This document shows positions 7,935-16,364 of a stretch of 64,000 bases of DNA, piece after piece. The notes under the pieces were generated by a model. The model worked only from the letters and a program-made list of their open reading frames with translations, was not told where the DNA came from and did not search any database. Position 1 is the stretch's first letter, and every line of letters begins with the position of its first letter. This stretch comes from Enteroscipio rubneri (lineage in GTDB: Bacteria > Actinomycetota > Coriobacteriia > Coriobacteriales > Eggerthellaceae), in assembly GCF_002899715.1 (NCBI RefSeq), contig NZ_PPEK01000001.1, positions 248,001 to 312,000 of the forward strand, written 5' to 3'. The translations under genes were made by a program, and so were the position numbers.

Positions 7935-8687
7935 ATGGCGGCGCGGAAGGAGGCTGCCATCCGAACGGCAGGAGGGGTGGCCATCAAGAGGCCCTCAACG
8001 TTTCAGCAGTACAAGACGCTGTTGCGCAAGGACCTGGAGCAGGAGTTCCGCACGAAAGAGATGCTTACCTCCATGGGTATCTATGCGCTGCTCGTGCTCG
8101 TCGTGTACGGGGCTGCACTCGCGCAGACCTCGAGCACGCTCGATATCCTGCAGATGAGCGGCGGCCTTTTGTGGGCGCTTATCGTGTTCACATCGCTTCT
8201 AGGCCTCAATCGCTCGTTCGCTCACGAGAAGGAGCAGGGATGCCTCGAGGGCATTCTGCTCGTGCCGATGGATCGCTCGGTGGTGTTCCTGGCAAAATCG
8301 ACGTCGAACCTCCTGTTTTTGCTGGCGGTGGAAGTGATCGCCGTGCCGCTGTTCTACTTCTTCTTTTTAACCACGACCACGCCCTCGGAAAGTTTCTGGC
8401 TGCTCGCAGTGCCGCTTGTCGTGGGCACCGTCGGGGTGGCAGGAATCGGCACGCTTTTATCCACCATCACCGTGAACACGCGTGGCAAGGACGTGATGCT
8501 GGCGGTGCTGTTCATCCCTCTCGTGTTCCCGCTACTGTACGCGTGCGTGTCGGCCACCAGCGCGGCAATCGTCGGAGCGGAGGGATACGCGGACGTGCTG
8601 TTGACGTCGCTGGCGCTCGCGGGAGGCTACGATGTGATCATGATCCTCGCCTCGTGGGTACTGTACGATTTTGTGATAAGCGCTTAG
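7935..8687 (+). CDS. ccmB: CcmB, heme-release ABC transporter permease
   Basis: CcmB is the membrane partner of CcmA and, with CcmC and CcmD, forms the complex that loads and releases heme-CcmE. The 250-residue protein has about six TM helices and the conserved early segment L-L-R-K-D-L-E-Q-E-F-R-T-K-E-M-L. This is followed by the cytoplasmic loop E-K-E-Q-G-C-L-E-G-I-L-L-V-P, both characteristic of CcmB. ATG 7935 lies one base after the ccmA stop codon. Length is slightly above the usual 220 residues because of a 20-residue N-terminal extension. Confidence 0.9.
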   Translation: MAARKEAAIRTAGGVAIKRPSTFQQYKTLLRKDLEQEFRTKEMLTSMGIYALLVLVVYGAALAQTSSTLDILQMSGGLLWALIVFTSLLGLNRSFAHEKEQGCLEGILLVPMDRSVVFLAKSTSNLLFLLAVEVIAVPLFYFFFLTTTTPSESFWLLAVPLVVGTVGVAGIGTLLSTITVNTRGKDVMLAVLFIPLVFPLLYACVSATSAAIVGAEGYADVLLTSLALAGGYDVIMILASWVLYDFVISA

Positions 8688-8699
8688 GAGAGGAGCCGT

Positions 8700-9470
8700 A
8701 TGACCGAGGTAACGAAAAAGACGCCCAAGCTGCCGGAGGCGGGCCAGTGGCCCGACCGGATCGCGCCGGCGGTGCTCGTCGTGGGTATCGTGCTGTCGAC
8801 GATCGGCTTTCTGCTGGCGTTCTTGTGGGCCTCGCCCGTCAATGGCGCTGGGGTGAACGGCGCCGAGATGATCGGGGGCCAGATGGTCACCAACGTGGTG
8901 CTACTGTCGCAGAAGATATTCTACTTCCATATGCCGGTGGCCATCACGTCGTTCGTGGCGCTCGGATTCGCAGGTTATTACGCGGTGCGGTTCCTTATGA
9001 CTCGGAACCGCCGTTTCGACACGTGCTCGAAGATCGCGATGGAGATCGCACTTCTTTTCGTGGCATGCACGATGATCACGGGCGATCTGTGGACGCGTTT
9101 CGAGTGGGGCGTGTGGTGGACGTGGGATCCGCGTTTGACCACGTACCTCATCCTCATGCTCATCATCATCGCGTACTTCATTCTGCGCAACGCCATCGAC
9201 GAGCCGGAGCGTCGTGCGACATTCGGCGCGGTGCTCAGCATCATCGCACTCATCGACGTGCCGATCTGCTTCATGGTGACGCGCCTCATCCCGTCGAGTA
9301 TCCACCCGGTGGTCGTGCGCGAGGGCGGCATGTCGGGAGATATGGGCATCACGCTCATGTTCTGCCTTGCGGGCATCGCGATGATTGGGTTTGCGCTGTA
9401 CCGCCTGCGTTTCCGGCAGGTCCGGCTGACCGAGCGCGTTGAGGTGCTGAAGGAGCAGCTGGAAGACTGA
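8700..9470 (+). CDS. ccmC: CcmC, heme-handling membrane protein
   Basis: CcmC is the heme-handling subunit that binds heme and transfers it to CcmE. The 256-residue protein has six predicted TM helices. The WWD motif (W-G-V-W-W-T-W-D-P-R-L-T, about 136-147) lies between two His-bearing loops, H-M-P near residue 80 and S-I-H-P near residue 202, which are the expected axial heme ligands. The C-terminal helix ends in a charged stretch. AGGAGAGGAG precedes ATG 8700, and the gene begins 12 bases after ccmB. All key features of the family are present. Confidence 0.93.
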   Translation: MTEVTKKTPKLPEAGQWPDRIAPAVLVVGIVLSTIGFLLAFLWASPVNGAGVNGAEMIGGQMVTNVVLLSQKIFYFHMPVAITSFVALGFAGYYAVRFLMTRNRRFDTCSKIAMEIALLFVACTMITGDLWTRFEWGVWWTWDPRLTTYLILMLIIIAYFILRNAIDEPERRATFGAVLSIIALIDVPICFMVTRLIPSSIHPVVVREGGMSGDMGITLMFCLAGIAMIGFALYRLRFRQVRLTERVEVLKEQLED

Positions 9471-9679
9471 GCGTCCCGCCGCTCTCTGCAGTACGGCGTT
9501 TCGTGTGCTGAACGGAGGGGCGGTTCGACGCTGCGGTTTCCCACAGCGCGTCGCCTTGCCGCCTGTGCGCTTGGCATCGCCTACAAAGCATGCTCGGCCG
9601 CACATCATGGCATCTCGGAGCGCTGCGGGAAACCTGCTGACGCATACGTTCGACCTACGAGATAGAAGGAGATCAAACC

Positions 9680-9865
9680 ATGAATCCGATTCTCACCGAG
9701 ATATACAGCACCATCGTCCCGTCAATGCCCTTCATCATCGGAGCATACGTGCTCATGTGGGTTGCTTTGCTCGTGTACGTGCTCATCATCATGGTGGGGT
9801 ACAAAAAAGCCGAGGCGCAGATGGCGGTATTGGAAGAGGCTGTTGCTGAGAGGCGTGCGGATTAG
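9680..9865 (+). CDS. Small single-TM protein, CcmD-like
   Basis: This is a 61-residue protein with one TM helix (about 17-40) preceded by a short polar N-terminus and followed by a charged tail ending in a likely amphipathic helix (A-Q-M-A-V-L-E-E-A-V-A-E). Size, topology and position after ccmC match CcmD, which tethers CcmC to CcmE and to the ABC transporter. CcmD proteins are too short and variable for sequence alone to prove this. AGAAGGAG sits nine bases before ATG 9680. The 209-base gap after ccmC is longer than the other spacings in the cluster, and I see no other gene in it. Confidence 0.6.
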   Translation: MNPILTEIYSTIVPSMPFIIGAYVLMWVALLVYVLIIMVGYKKAEAQMAVLEEAVAERRAD

Positions 9866-9890
9866 CGGGACGGCGACCGTCAGTCTGCGC

Positions 9891-9900
9891 GTGCTACAAT
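9891..9900 (+). promoter_or_regulatory. Probable promoter -10 for galU
   Basis: GTGCTACAAT combines a TG extension with the -10 hexamer TACAAT (9895-9900), about 145 bases before the galU start. No good -35 hexamer is visible at the normal distance, as is common for extended -10 promoters. Confidence 0.5.
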
Positions 9901-10045
9901 AGCGCATCGAACGAAGTCGGAGCACTGTTTGCGCGGTGTTTCGCGTGTATTGACTGCGAGCACGAGCGCTTGGTTCGTGTGGAACAATGTGCTGCGACGA
10001 CTCAGATGTCGTCTGTCCGCTCAGCTTAGAGAAAGGTTATCGCCC

Positions 10046-10870
10046 ATGAAGGCTCTCATTCCCGCTGCCGGTCTCGGCACGCGCTTCCTGCCCGCCACGA
10101 AAGCGCAGCCCAAAGAGATGCTGCTCGTCGTCGACCGCCCGGCCATCCAGTACGTGGTGGAGGAGGGCCTCGCGTCGGCTGCCGACGAGGTGGTCATTAT
10201 CAACAGCCGCGAGAAGAAGGCCATCGAGGAGCACTTCTCGCCGAATTCGGAGCTGGTGGAGCTGCTGCGCGCCCGCGGCAAGGACGCGTACGCCGACCTC
10301 GTGGAGCGGGTGGGCAACTACAACGTGAGCTACGTGTACCAGGACGAGGCGCTGGGGTTGGGCCACGCCGTGCGCTGCGCGGCCGAGAAGACGGGCGACG
10401 AGCCGTTCTACGTGCTGTTGGGCGACGTGCTGGTGCCCGACAACAAGATGCTGCCGCGCATGCAGGAGGTGTCCGACGCGCACGGCGGCGCCAGCGTGAT
10501 TGCGGTCATGCCGGTGCCCGACGACCAGGTGAGCCGCTTCGGCGTCATCGCGGGCGCAGCTGTGGAGGGCGAGCCGGACGTATGGAAAGTCGACGCGCTC
10601 GTGGAGAAGCCGGCGCTCGAGGACGCGCCGTCGAACTTGGCCGTGTTCGGCCGCTACCTGCTCTCGCCGCGCGTGATGGAGCTCCTGGCCGACGTGGAGC
10701 CCGGCGTGGGCGGCGAGATCCAGCTGACCGACGCGCTTGACGCCGTACTGCGCGAGGAGGAGATGTACGCGCTGGTCATCGACCCGTCCGACGGCTTCGA
10801 CACGGGCACGGTGGAAAGCTGGCTCGAAACGAACAACGTTCTGTTCCGTCGCGCTGCCGAGCGGCGATAA
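10046..10870 (+). CDS. galU: UTP--glucose-1-phosphate uridylyltransferase
   Basis: GalU makes UDP-glucose from UTP and glucose 1-phosphate for cell-surface polysaccharides and galactose metabolism. The 274-residue protein begins with the nucleotidyltransferase motif G-L-G-T-R-F-L-P-A-T-K (about 9-19) and continues with P-K-E-M-L. Family-typical segments follow: E-A-L-G-L-G-H-A-V near 105, L-L-G-D-V near 131, and E-K-P in the middle of the protein. The start at ATG 10046 has AGAAAGG upstream; the frame is open further back but without an SD. It stands alone between its own promoter and a terminator shared with the convergent TetR gene. Confidence 0.92.
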   Translation: MKALIPAAGLGTRFLPATKAQPKEMLLVVDRPAIQYVVEEGLASAADEVVIINSREKKAIEEHFSPNSELVELLRARGKDAYADLVERVGNYNVSYVYQDEALGLGHAVRCAAEKTGDEPFYVLLGDVLVPDNKMLPRMQEVSDAHGGASVIAVMPVPDDQVSRFGVIAGAAVEGEPDVWKVDALVEKPALEDAPSNLAVFGRYLLSPRVMELLADVEPGVGGEIQLTDALDAVLREEEMYALVIDPSDGFDTGTVESWLETNNVLFRRAAERR

Positions 10871-10882
10871 GCCCGATGCCGC

Positions 10883-10916
10883 GGGACGCCCTCGTACCGA
10901 ATTTAGAGGGCGTCCC
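10883..10916. terminator. Bidirectional terminator between galU and tetR-like gene
   Basis: GGGACGCCCTC (10883-10893) and GAGGGCGTCCC (10906-10916) form a perfect 11-bp stem with a 12-base loop between convergent genes. The last codons of the TetR-like gene, read in its restored frame, overlap the right arm. Confidence 0.75.
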
Positions 10917-11576
10917 GTTCTGATCCCAGGCCGTCGATCGTGTGCTTGATGCAGGTGTGCGCGTAATTCCAGTATGGATTGAGCGCCTCTTGCATGATGT
11001 CCTTTCGCGTGTGGCCGAAGTGCCACTGAAGCCTTCCGAAAATACCCATCACATGGTACTCCGCAAGGAAATTGAGGACGTCCGGGGGGGGGTGGGCCTG
11101 TTCCCCAGCATAAAAAGAATGTCGTCCTTTATGGTGGGAACATATAGGTTCACCAGGTACTCGAACAGATTGTTATACGAATTCGCGTCGGTTCGGAACA
11201 TGTTCGCGTAGTACACCCGATTGTCCACCCAGTGATACGTGATCGCCTTGAAGTACGGGCCCTGCGCAAGAAACCGGTCCTCCGTTTCTATCCGCACGTA
11301 AAACGGCCAGTCATCGTAGGGATCTTGCAGTTCAGGATGAGGTTTCACCTGCGGATATTCGGCGAATTGCGTTTCGATTATCTTCTTGAACGCAGAACGG
11401 AATATCCAGATGACAAGGTTGTCGACGTTCTCGAAATAATAGTAGAACGTCTTACGCTCGCATCCGATGGCGTTCGTGATGTCGACGACGCTCACACGAT
11501 GATTGCACGGCGTTTCCGTGACCAGGTGCATGAACGTGTCGGCGAATTCCTGCCTTCGGGTACCTTTGACACTCAT
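10903..11576 (-). pseudogene. TetR-family regulator interrupted by a frameshift at a nine-G tract
   Basis: The minus strand encodes a TetR/AcrR-like repressor. An N-terminal helix-turn-helix region contains V-S-V-V-D-I-T-N-A-I-G-C-E-R-K-T-F-Y-Y-Y-F (about 29-49), and a ligand-binding half follows. Translation from ATG 11576 (AAGGAG seven bases upstream) runs to residue about 160 and then enters a homopolymer of nine C on this strand (plus-strand G at 11084-11092). In the present frame it ends at 11049 after a meaningless tail. One frame over, the sequence continues with a natural-looking C-terminus (F-L-A-E-Y-H-V-M-G-I-F-G-R-L-Q-W-H-F) down to TAA at 10905-10903. A tract of seven or ten bases would restore one protein of about 224 residues. 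It is divergent from the oxidoreductase operon at 11860 and probably represses it. The shift may be real, a phase-variation state, or a sequencing error. Confidence 0.75.
11084..11092. repeat. Nine-base poly-G tract inside the tetR-like gene
   Basis: A run of nine G on the plus strand (C in the coding direction) lies exactly where the reading frame of the TetR-like gene breaks. Runs of this length are prone to slipped-strand mispairing. Confidence 0.85.
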
Positions 11577-11859
11577 GCTATCACTCCTTGCGAAGGGCAT
11601 CGAGTTCAGTTCGGATTTCGGGATTGGTTAGTACGCCCATTATAAAATGGTGCACAAAAAACAATTCGTTTTTTATCAACCCAGTTTCCTGATTGTGGGT
11701 CTTGATACCTGCGGTACCACCCATAATCTCGGTTCTGGTCATGGATTTCTTCAGCTTGAACCCAGTTCCCGCGATGTGGTTATTCTTATGCATCCGCACA
11801 AATTCATACACTTCAGCTACCTCGAGGAACAAGGTCCAATCTAGATCAGAGGAGGAGAC

Positions 11860-13437
11860 ATGGCTGGAGGAACGTACGATTTCGTCGTGCTCGGAGGCGG
11901 TCATAACGGCCTGCTGACCACTGCGTATCTGGCGAAGGCGGGTTTCAAAGTGTGCTGCTTGGAGGCGAACGCCGAGTTTGGCGGCGGCACGCGCTCTGAA
12001 GAAATCGCGCCGGGTTACATCGCCGATACGGGCGGCATGGTGCACAATATGATCTCGAAGACTCCCATCGTCCGCGGTGACGAGCTGGGGCTGTTCTCCA
12101 AATACGGTTTGGAATACTGTTATCTCGATTCGCTGTTCTGCTCCATCTTCCCCGATGACACGAACCTGATCATGACGAAGGATCTCGATCAATCGTGCCA
12201 GAACATTGCGAAGTTCTCGGAAAAGGACGCCGAGACGTATCGCAAGTTCAGCCAGTACATGGGCAACATGCTCGCCGTCGCAGGCGTCGGATCTCAAGCG
12301 CCGCCGCCGAAGTACGGCGCCATGATGAATGTTATGAGCATGAGCCCCGAAGGGCGGGAGTTCCAGCGTGTGCTCAATTCTTCCGCGCAGCAGATCGTGG
12401 AGGAATGGTTTGAAAGCGAGCAGGCGCGCGTCACGTTCACCCGGTGGTGCACCGAGATGATGATCGATCCTCGCGCCATCGGCACGGCTACGCTGCTGTA
12501 CTTCACGTCCGCTCTGCACGATCCCTCAAACCCCGGAGCACCGTTCCCCAAGGGAGGATGCATCAACTTCGTGAACGCGCTCAAGGCCTGCTGCGAAGAC
12601 AACGGGGCCGACTTGTTCGAGAATGCGTGGGTCGACGAGATCAAAGTGGCGGGCGGCGAAGTCAAGAGCGTTCGCACCAAGAACGGCGACGAGTACATTG
12701 CCGAGAACGCAATCGTCAGCACAATCAATATCAAGTCCGTCTTCGACATGCTGGGCGACGATGCCCCGGCCGAGGACGCCCACTACGTGAAGATCCTCAA
12801 GCACAACGACTTCATGGCCCTCAACCAGGCCTTCGCGCTGAGTAAGGTGCCGGAGTTCAAGACGGGCCCCGAGGTGTACGGGACGTTCTGCATCGAAGCC
12901 GCCCCCTGGGAGGCCGAGTACCTCGAGACGTTCAGCAAGTACACGCTCGGCTGCTTCAGCCCGAGGCTGCCCCTCATCACTATCCCGTCGCTCACCGATC
13001 CGACGCGTTGCCCCGAAGGCCACAGTGTGGTGAACGTGTACAGCTATGCGCCGTGGAACCTCGACGGCGATTGGCGCAACTGGGAGACGAAGGGCGACGA
13101 GCTGAAGAAGCAGGTGTGGGATTTCTTCAAGAGCATGACCACCAACATTACCGACGACGACATCATCGCAAAGTGGGGCAAGACGCCGCTTGAGTACACG
13201 GAATGGAACCCCGCGTTCCTCCATGGCGACATCGGCCAGATCGGCATGCAGCCCAGCCAGATGTACGATATGCGTCCCATCGTGGGCAAGGGACACCAGT
13301 ACCATGGCGATATCGAGAACCTGTACTTCCTGGGCAGCTCGAGCCATCCCGGCGGCGGCATCGCGGCCGGTGCGCGCGCGGGCGTTCAGAAGGTGCTCGA
13401 AGATTACGGCATCGATTTCCGCGACATTGTGAAATAG
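11860..13437 (+). CDS. FAD-dependent oxidoreductase of the phytoene-desaturase/carotenoid-isomerase family
   Basis: This is a 525-residue soluble flavoprotein. An N-terminal dinucleotide-binding motif reads V-V-L-G-G-G-H-N-G-L (about 8-17), with E-A-N at about 38-40 closing the adenosine-binding beta-strand. The C-terminal FAD segment is S-S-H-P-G-G-G-I-A-A-G-A-R-A-G. This pairing of motifs defines the COG1233-type group, which includes phytoene desaturases and many uncharacterised bacterial oxidoreductases. No carotenoid genes are nearby, so pigment synthesis is unlikely. The substrate cannot be deduced, but the MFS transporter two genes downstream suggests an imported compound. AGAGGAGGAG precedes ATG 11860. 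It is first in a probable three-gene operon, divergent from a TetR-like regulator 283 bases away. Confidence 0.8.
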   Translation: MAGGTYDFVVLGGGHNGLLTTAYLAKAGFKVCCLEANAEFGGGTRSEEIAPGYIADTGGMVHNMISKTPIVRGDELGLFSKYGLEYCYLDSLFCSIFPDDTNLIMTKDLDQSCQNIAKFSEKDAETYRKFSQYMGNMLAVAGVGSQAPPPKYGAMMNVMSMSPEGREFQRVLNSSAQQIVEEWFESEQARVTFTRWCTEMMIDPRAIGTATLLYFTSALHDPSNPGAPFPKGGCINFVNALKACCEDNGADLFENAWVDEIKVAGGEVKSVRTKNGDEYIAENAIVSTINIKSVFDMLGDDAPAEDAHYVKILKHNDFMALNQAFALSKVPEFKTGPEVYGTFCIEAAPWEAEYLETFSKYTLGCFSPRLPLITIPSLTDPTRCPEGHSVVNVYSYAPWNLDGDWRNWETKGDELKKQVWDFFKSMTTNITDDDIIAKWGKTPLEYTEWNPAFLHGDIGQIGMQPSQMYDMRPIVGKGHQYHGDIENLYFLGSSSHPGGGIAAGARAGVQKVLEDYGIDFRDIVK

Positions 13438-13445
13438 GCTCGCAC

Positions 13446-13476
13446 CGCCGGGGGCGCCTCTGTGGCGCCCCCGGCG
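13446..13476 (+). other. Strong intercistronic hairpin
   Basis: The 13-bp stem CGCCGGGGGCGCC / GGCGCCCCCGGCG with loop TCTGT lies nine bases after the oxidoreductase stop codon. It lacks a T-run, so it may attenuate or stabilise the transcript rather than end it. Confidence 0.6.
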
Positions 13477-13504
13477 CGAGCCTCGCCTGAGGAGGATCTG
13501 GATC

Positions 13505-13792
13505 ATGGCTGGAAAACCGAAGAAGAAGCCTTCGATCACGGCACGTACAGAGGATGGAAGCCCGGTCGTCGAAGTGTACAGCATGAGGTTCGAGGACGGA
13601 AAGCTGATTATGGATTGCAAGGCTTTGGGCAGTATGCGTATGGACGTGGTGGTGGCTCCTGAGGATGTGGCGGAGGGTTGGCCGGTCATCAAGGAGAGCA
13701 GATCGGCGATCATGGCCTTCGGCAAGCGCGTTCCGAAAGCACTCAGGATCTGGAAGAAAGCGCAGAAGGAAACGCCATCGGAGCAGTCATGA
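13505..13792 (+). CDS. Hypothetical 95-residue protein in oxidoreductase operon
   Basis: This is a small basic protein that starts with a Lys-rich segment (K-P-K-K-K). A compact, probably beta-rich middle follows (V-V-E-V-Y-S-M-R-F-E-D-G-K-L-I-M-D-C), and the C-terminus is helical and basic. It has no signal peptide or TM segment and no family that I recognise. ATG 13505 has GAGGAGG about ten bases upstream. It lies between the flavoprotein and the MFS gene and is probably co-transcribed with both. It could be an accessory subunit of the oxidoreductase, which is only a guess from position. Confidence 0.6.
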   Translation: MAGKPKKKPSITARTEDGSPVVEVYSMRFEDGKLIMDCKALGSMRMDVVVAPEDVAEGWPVIKESRSAIMAFGKRVPKALRIWKKAQKETPSEQS

Positions 13793-13864
13793 TGCCTGCG
13801 AGGCTTCTGCGCCTTCGTCCAAGCGCGCCGAGGGGATCGCATCAATCGTATAGAGGAGGTTGGA

Positions 13865-15121
13865 ATGGGTACTCAGGGGAAGAAGAGCTTTTTTCCTTAC
13901 CTGGTCGTGGCGACCGGCATCGTCGGCTGTTTCGCGCCGTGCGCTCTGGCGCTCAGCTGCGCGGGCATATACTTCACGCCGGTTAGCGAGGCGCTGGGTG
14001 TGGGGAGGGGCGTGTTCGCGCTGTACCTCACCATCATGCTGCTTTCGACGACGTTCTCTCTGCCGTTTTTAGGAAAGCTCATGGAAAGCAAGGATTTGCG
14101 CGTGGTGCTTTCGGCCGCGGTAATCCTTATCGGCGTGCCGCTTATCTGCATGTCGTTCTTCAACCAGGTGTGGCAGTTCTACATTGCCGGGGCGTTCATG
14201 GGAGTCGGGCTTGCCGTGCTGCTTATTCTCGCCGTGCCGACGCTCGTCAATCGATGGTTCAGGAAGAATGTGGGCTTTTTTATCGGGCTGTGCATGGCGT
14301 TCACCGGCATCGGCGGCGTGGTGTTCAACTTGGTGGGAGGCGCCCTCATAGCGAGCGGTCCCGATGGCTGGCGCATGGGCTACTTGGTATTCGGCGTCAT
14401 CGCCCTGGTTCTGGCATTGCCGTTCACGTTGTTTTGCGTGCGCAGCTATCCGAGCGATATGGGACTCGATCCGGTTGGAGCAGAAGAGGCCGCTGACGGC
14501 TCCGCAGCGCCTGCCGCGCTCTTCGGCGTGACGGCATCGGTGGCCATGAAGACGGCGGCGTTCTTTCTTGTGGCCATCTTTGCGGGTCTGATTAATCTTG
14601 CTATCAACTTCTATCAGTATCTTCCTTCGTATGCGGCGTCGCTTACGCAGTTCCCGGACGTCGTTGCCATTTCGGCTACGCTCGCGTCGGCTGCCATGCT
14701 CGGTCAGGCTATCGGCAAAGTGGCGCTGGGCATCATCAACGACAAAGCCGGCGTGTTTGCCGGGCTGTTCGTGTCCACGGGCTGCGGTGTGATCGGCCTC
14801 GCGATCATGTGGCTCGTCCCGGGGTCGGTGCCGGCGATGCTGGCCGGCGGATTCGTGTTCGGCGTATTCTACGCAAGCGCAACCGTGCTCGCTCCGCTTG
14901 TGGTTCGCACCATCTTCGGCACGCGCGAGTACTCTACCATCTATTCGCGCATTTCGATGGTAGGCTCGTTCGCAGGGGCGTTTGCGGCAAGCGTATGGGG
15001 CTTCGTCGTCGACGCTGCCGGTTTCTCGAATGTGTTTGTCATCGGCATCGCGGGCGCGATTCTCGTGGCTGTATTCGGATCGCTCGCGCTCGTTTCCAAG
15101 AAGAGCATTCCTGCCGACTGA
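13865..15121 (+). CDS. Major facilitator superfamily transporter
   Basis: This is a 418-residue, 12-TM permease of the MFS, closest in feel to the oxalate/formate and monocarboxylate antiporter branch. The first helix starts at about residue 12, and a central cytoplasmic loop around 200-215 (E-E-A-A-D-G) divides two six-helix halves. Small residues are abundant in helices 1, 4, 5 and 11, as is usual for this fold. AGAGGAGG precedes ATG 13865. It is the last gene of the operon headed by the FAD oxidoreductase and ends at a strong terminator. It probably moves the oxidoreductase substrate or product. The substrate is not identifiable from sequence. Confidence 0.8.
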   Translation: MGTQGKKSFFPYLVVATGIVGCFAPCALALSCAGIYFTPVSEALGVGRGVFALYLTIMLLSTTFSLPFLGKLMESKDLRVVLSAAVILIGVPLICMSFFNQVWQFYIAGAFMGVGLAVLLILAVPTLVNRWFRKNVGFFIGLCMAFTGIGGVVFNLVGGALIASGPDGWRMGYLVFGVIALVLALPFTLFCVRSYPSDMGLDPVGAEEAADGSAAPAALFGVTASVAMKTAAFFLVAIFAGLINLAINFYQYLPSYAASLTQFPDVVAISATLASAAMLGQAIGKVALGIINDKAGVFAGLFVSTGCGVIGLAIMWLVPGSVPAMLAGGFVFGVFYASATVLAPLVVRTIFGTREYSTIYSRISMVGSFAGAFAASVWGFVVDAAGFSNVFVIGIAGAILVAVFGSLALVSKKSIPAD

Positions 15122-15197
15122 GGCTTCGCCGGCCGGACGGCGAAGCTCCGCGCCGCGCGACGCAAGGCTACGATTTGAGACAATTCGCGGCGCGAGA

Positions 15198-15240
15198 AGA
15201 TGCGCCCTCGAAACGGGCTCGCCCGTTCGAGGGCGCATCT
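15198..15240. terminator. Terminator between convergent MFS and dehydrogenase genes
   Basis: AGATGCGCCCTCGA (15198-15211) pairs with TCGAGGGCGCATCT (15227-15240), with an inner ACGGGC/GCCCGT and a two-base loop; one A is bulged. It lies between convergent genes and can serve both directions. Confidence 0.8.
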
Positions 15241-15291
15241 GCGGAGCGCCGTATCCGATGCGGCGCACGGGGCGCGGCGCCGCTCGGCGGT

Positions 15292-16254
15292 TCAGTCGAC
15301 CACGTTCTGCGGCTTTCCTTCGACGAAGGCTCCCACGTTTGCGGCGACGGTGGCCAGCAGGCGCTCCCGTGCCTCGTGGGTGGCCCAGGCGATATGGGGC
15401 GTGATCACGATGTTCATGCCCTTCGCCTGCAGAAGCGGGTTGTCGGGGCGCATGGGTTCCGCCGACACCACGTCGGCGCCGAAGCCGGCCAGCTTGCCCG
15501 AGCGCAGCGCGTCCACGACCGCCTGCTCGTCCACGAGGGTGCCGCGTGCGGTATTGAGCAGGAAGGCGCCGTCCTTCATGCGCGCGAGCGTCGCGGCGTT
15601 CATCATGCCTTTTGTATCGGGCGTGGCGGGTACGTGCAGCGACACCACATCCGCCACGGCCAGCAATTCACCGAGGTCCACTTGGCGCACGTCGTCGCCT
15701 TCCAGCTGAGGCTTGGGCGAGCGGTTCTCGAACACCACTGGCATGCCGAACGCGCGCGCGATGCGACATACGGCTTGTCCAATACTGCCCATTCCGACGA
15801 TGCCGAACGTCCTGCCCGCCAGCTCCACAAGCGGCGTGTCCCAGAACGAGAAGTCTTTCGCACGCGTCCAGGCGCCGTCCATGACGAGGCTGGAATGCTT
15901 GCCTACGTGCAGGCACAGCTCCAGCAAGAGCGCAAATGTCATCTGCGCCACATCGGGAGTGGAGTAGGCGGGCACGTTGGACACCACGATGCCTCGCTCA
16001 CGCGCCGCGTCAAGGTCGACCACGTTGAAACCGGTGGACGTGAGCGCAATCATCTTGAGGTGGGGCGCCCATGCGAGCGCTTCGGCGTCCCAGGCGATCT
16101 TGCTCGACACGGCGACGTCGGCATCGACCACGCGAGCGGCAAGCTTTTCGCGCGGCGTGCGATCGTACACGGTGACGTTCCCGTAGCGCTTCAGCGCGTC
16201 CCAGCTCAGGTCGCCGGGATTGTTCACGTATCCTTCGAGGACGACGATGTTCAT
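15292..16254 (-). CDS. D-2-hydroxyacid dehydrogenase (glycerate dehydrogenase/hydroxypyruvate reductase type)
   Basis: This is a 320-residue NAD(P)-dependent enzyme that interconverts a 2-oxoacid and its D-2-hydroxyacid. The Rossmann motif G-M-G-S-I-G lies at about 150-155, and the catalytic set is Arg in T-A-R-G-T-L-V, Glu in S-A-E-P and His in T-P-H-I-A-W-A. The order N-terminal flavodoxin-like half, NAD domain, C-terminal return is normal for the family. The start at 16254 has AGGAGG five bases upstream. A longer frame upstream has no SD and runs through the small RNA gene. Hydroxypyruvate, glyoxylate or a related acid are plausible substrates; sequence alone does not choose. Its own promoter is marked separately. 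Confidence 0.88.
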   Translation of the reverse strand: MNIVVLEGYVNNPGDLSWDALKRYGNVTVYDRTPREKLAARVVDADVAVSSKIAWDAEALAWAPHLKMIALTSTGFNVVDLDAARERGIVVSNVPAYSTPDVAQMTFALLLELCLHVGKHSSLVMDGAWTRAKDFSFWDTPLVELAGRTFGIVGMGSIGQAVCRIARAFGMPVVFENRSPKPQLEGDDVRQVDLGELLAVADVVSLHVPATPDTKGMMNAATLARMKDGAFLLNTARGTLVDEQAVVDALRSGKLAGFGADVVSAEPMRPDNPLLQAKGMNIVITPHIAWATHEARERLLATVAANVGAFVEGKPQNVVD

Positions 16255-16291
16255 AGAGCCTCCTGTCATCGGAATCGGCGTTTGAAGCCAG

Positions 16292-16300
16292 ATTCTAGCA
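16292..16300 (-). promoter_or_regulatory. Extended -10 promoter of the dehydrogenase gene
   Basis: On the minus strand TGCTAGAAT (extended -10, hexamer TAGAAT at 16297-16292) lies 38 bases before the start codon. It is downstream of the small RNA terminator, so the dehydrogenase does not depend on read-through from that RNA. Confidence 0.55.
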
Positions 16301-16364
16301 TGCGTCCGGTGCGCGGTTCGAGCTGCGGAGGGCGAGTTGCCGGCTGGGAGCGAATTCGTCGCCG

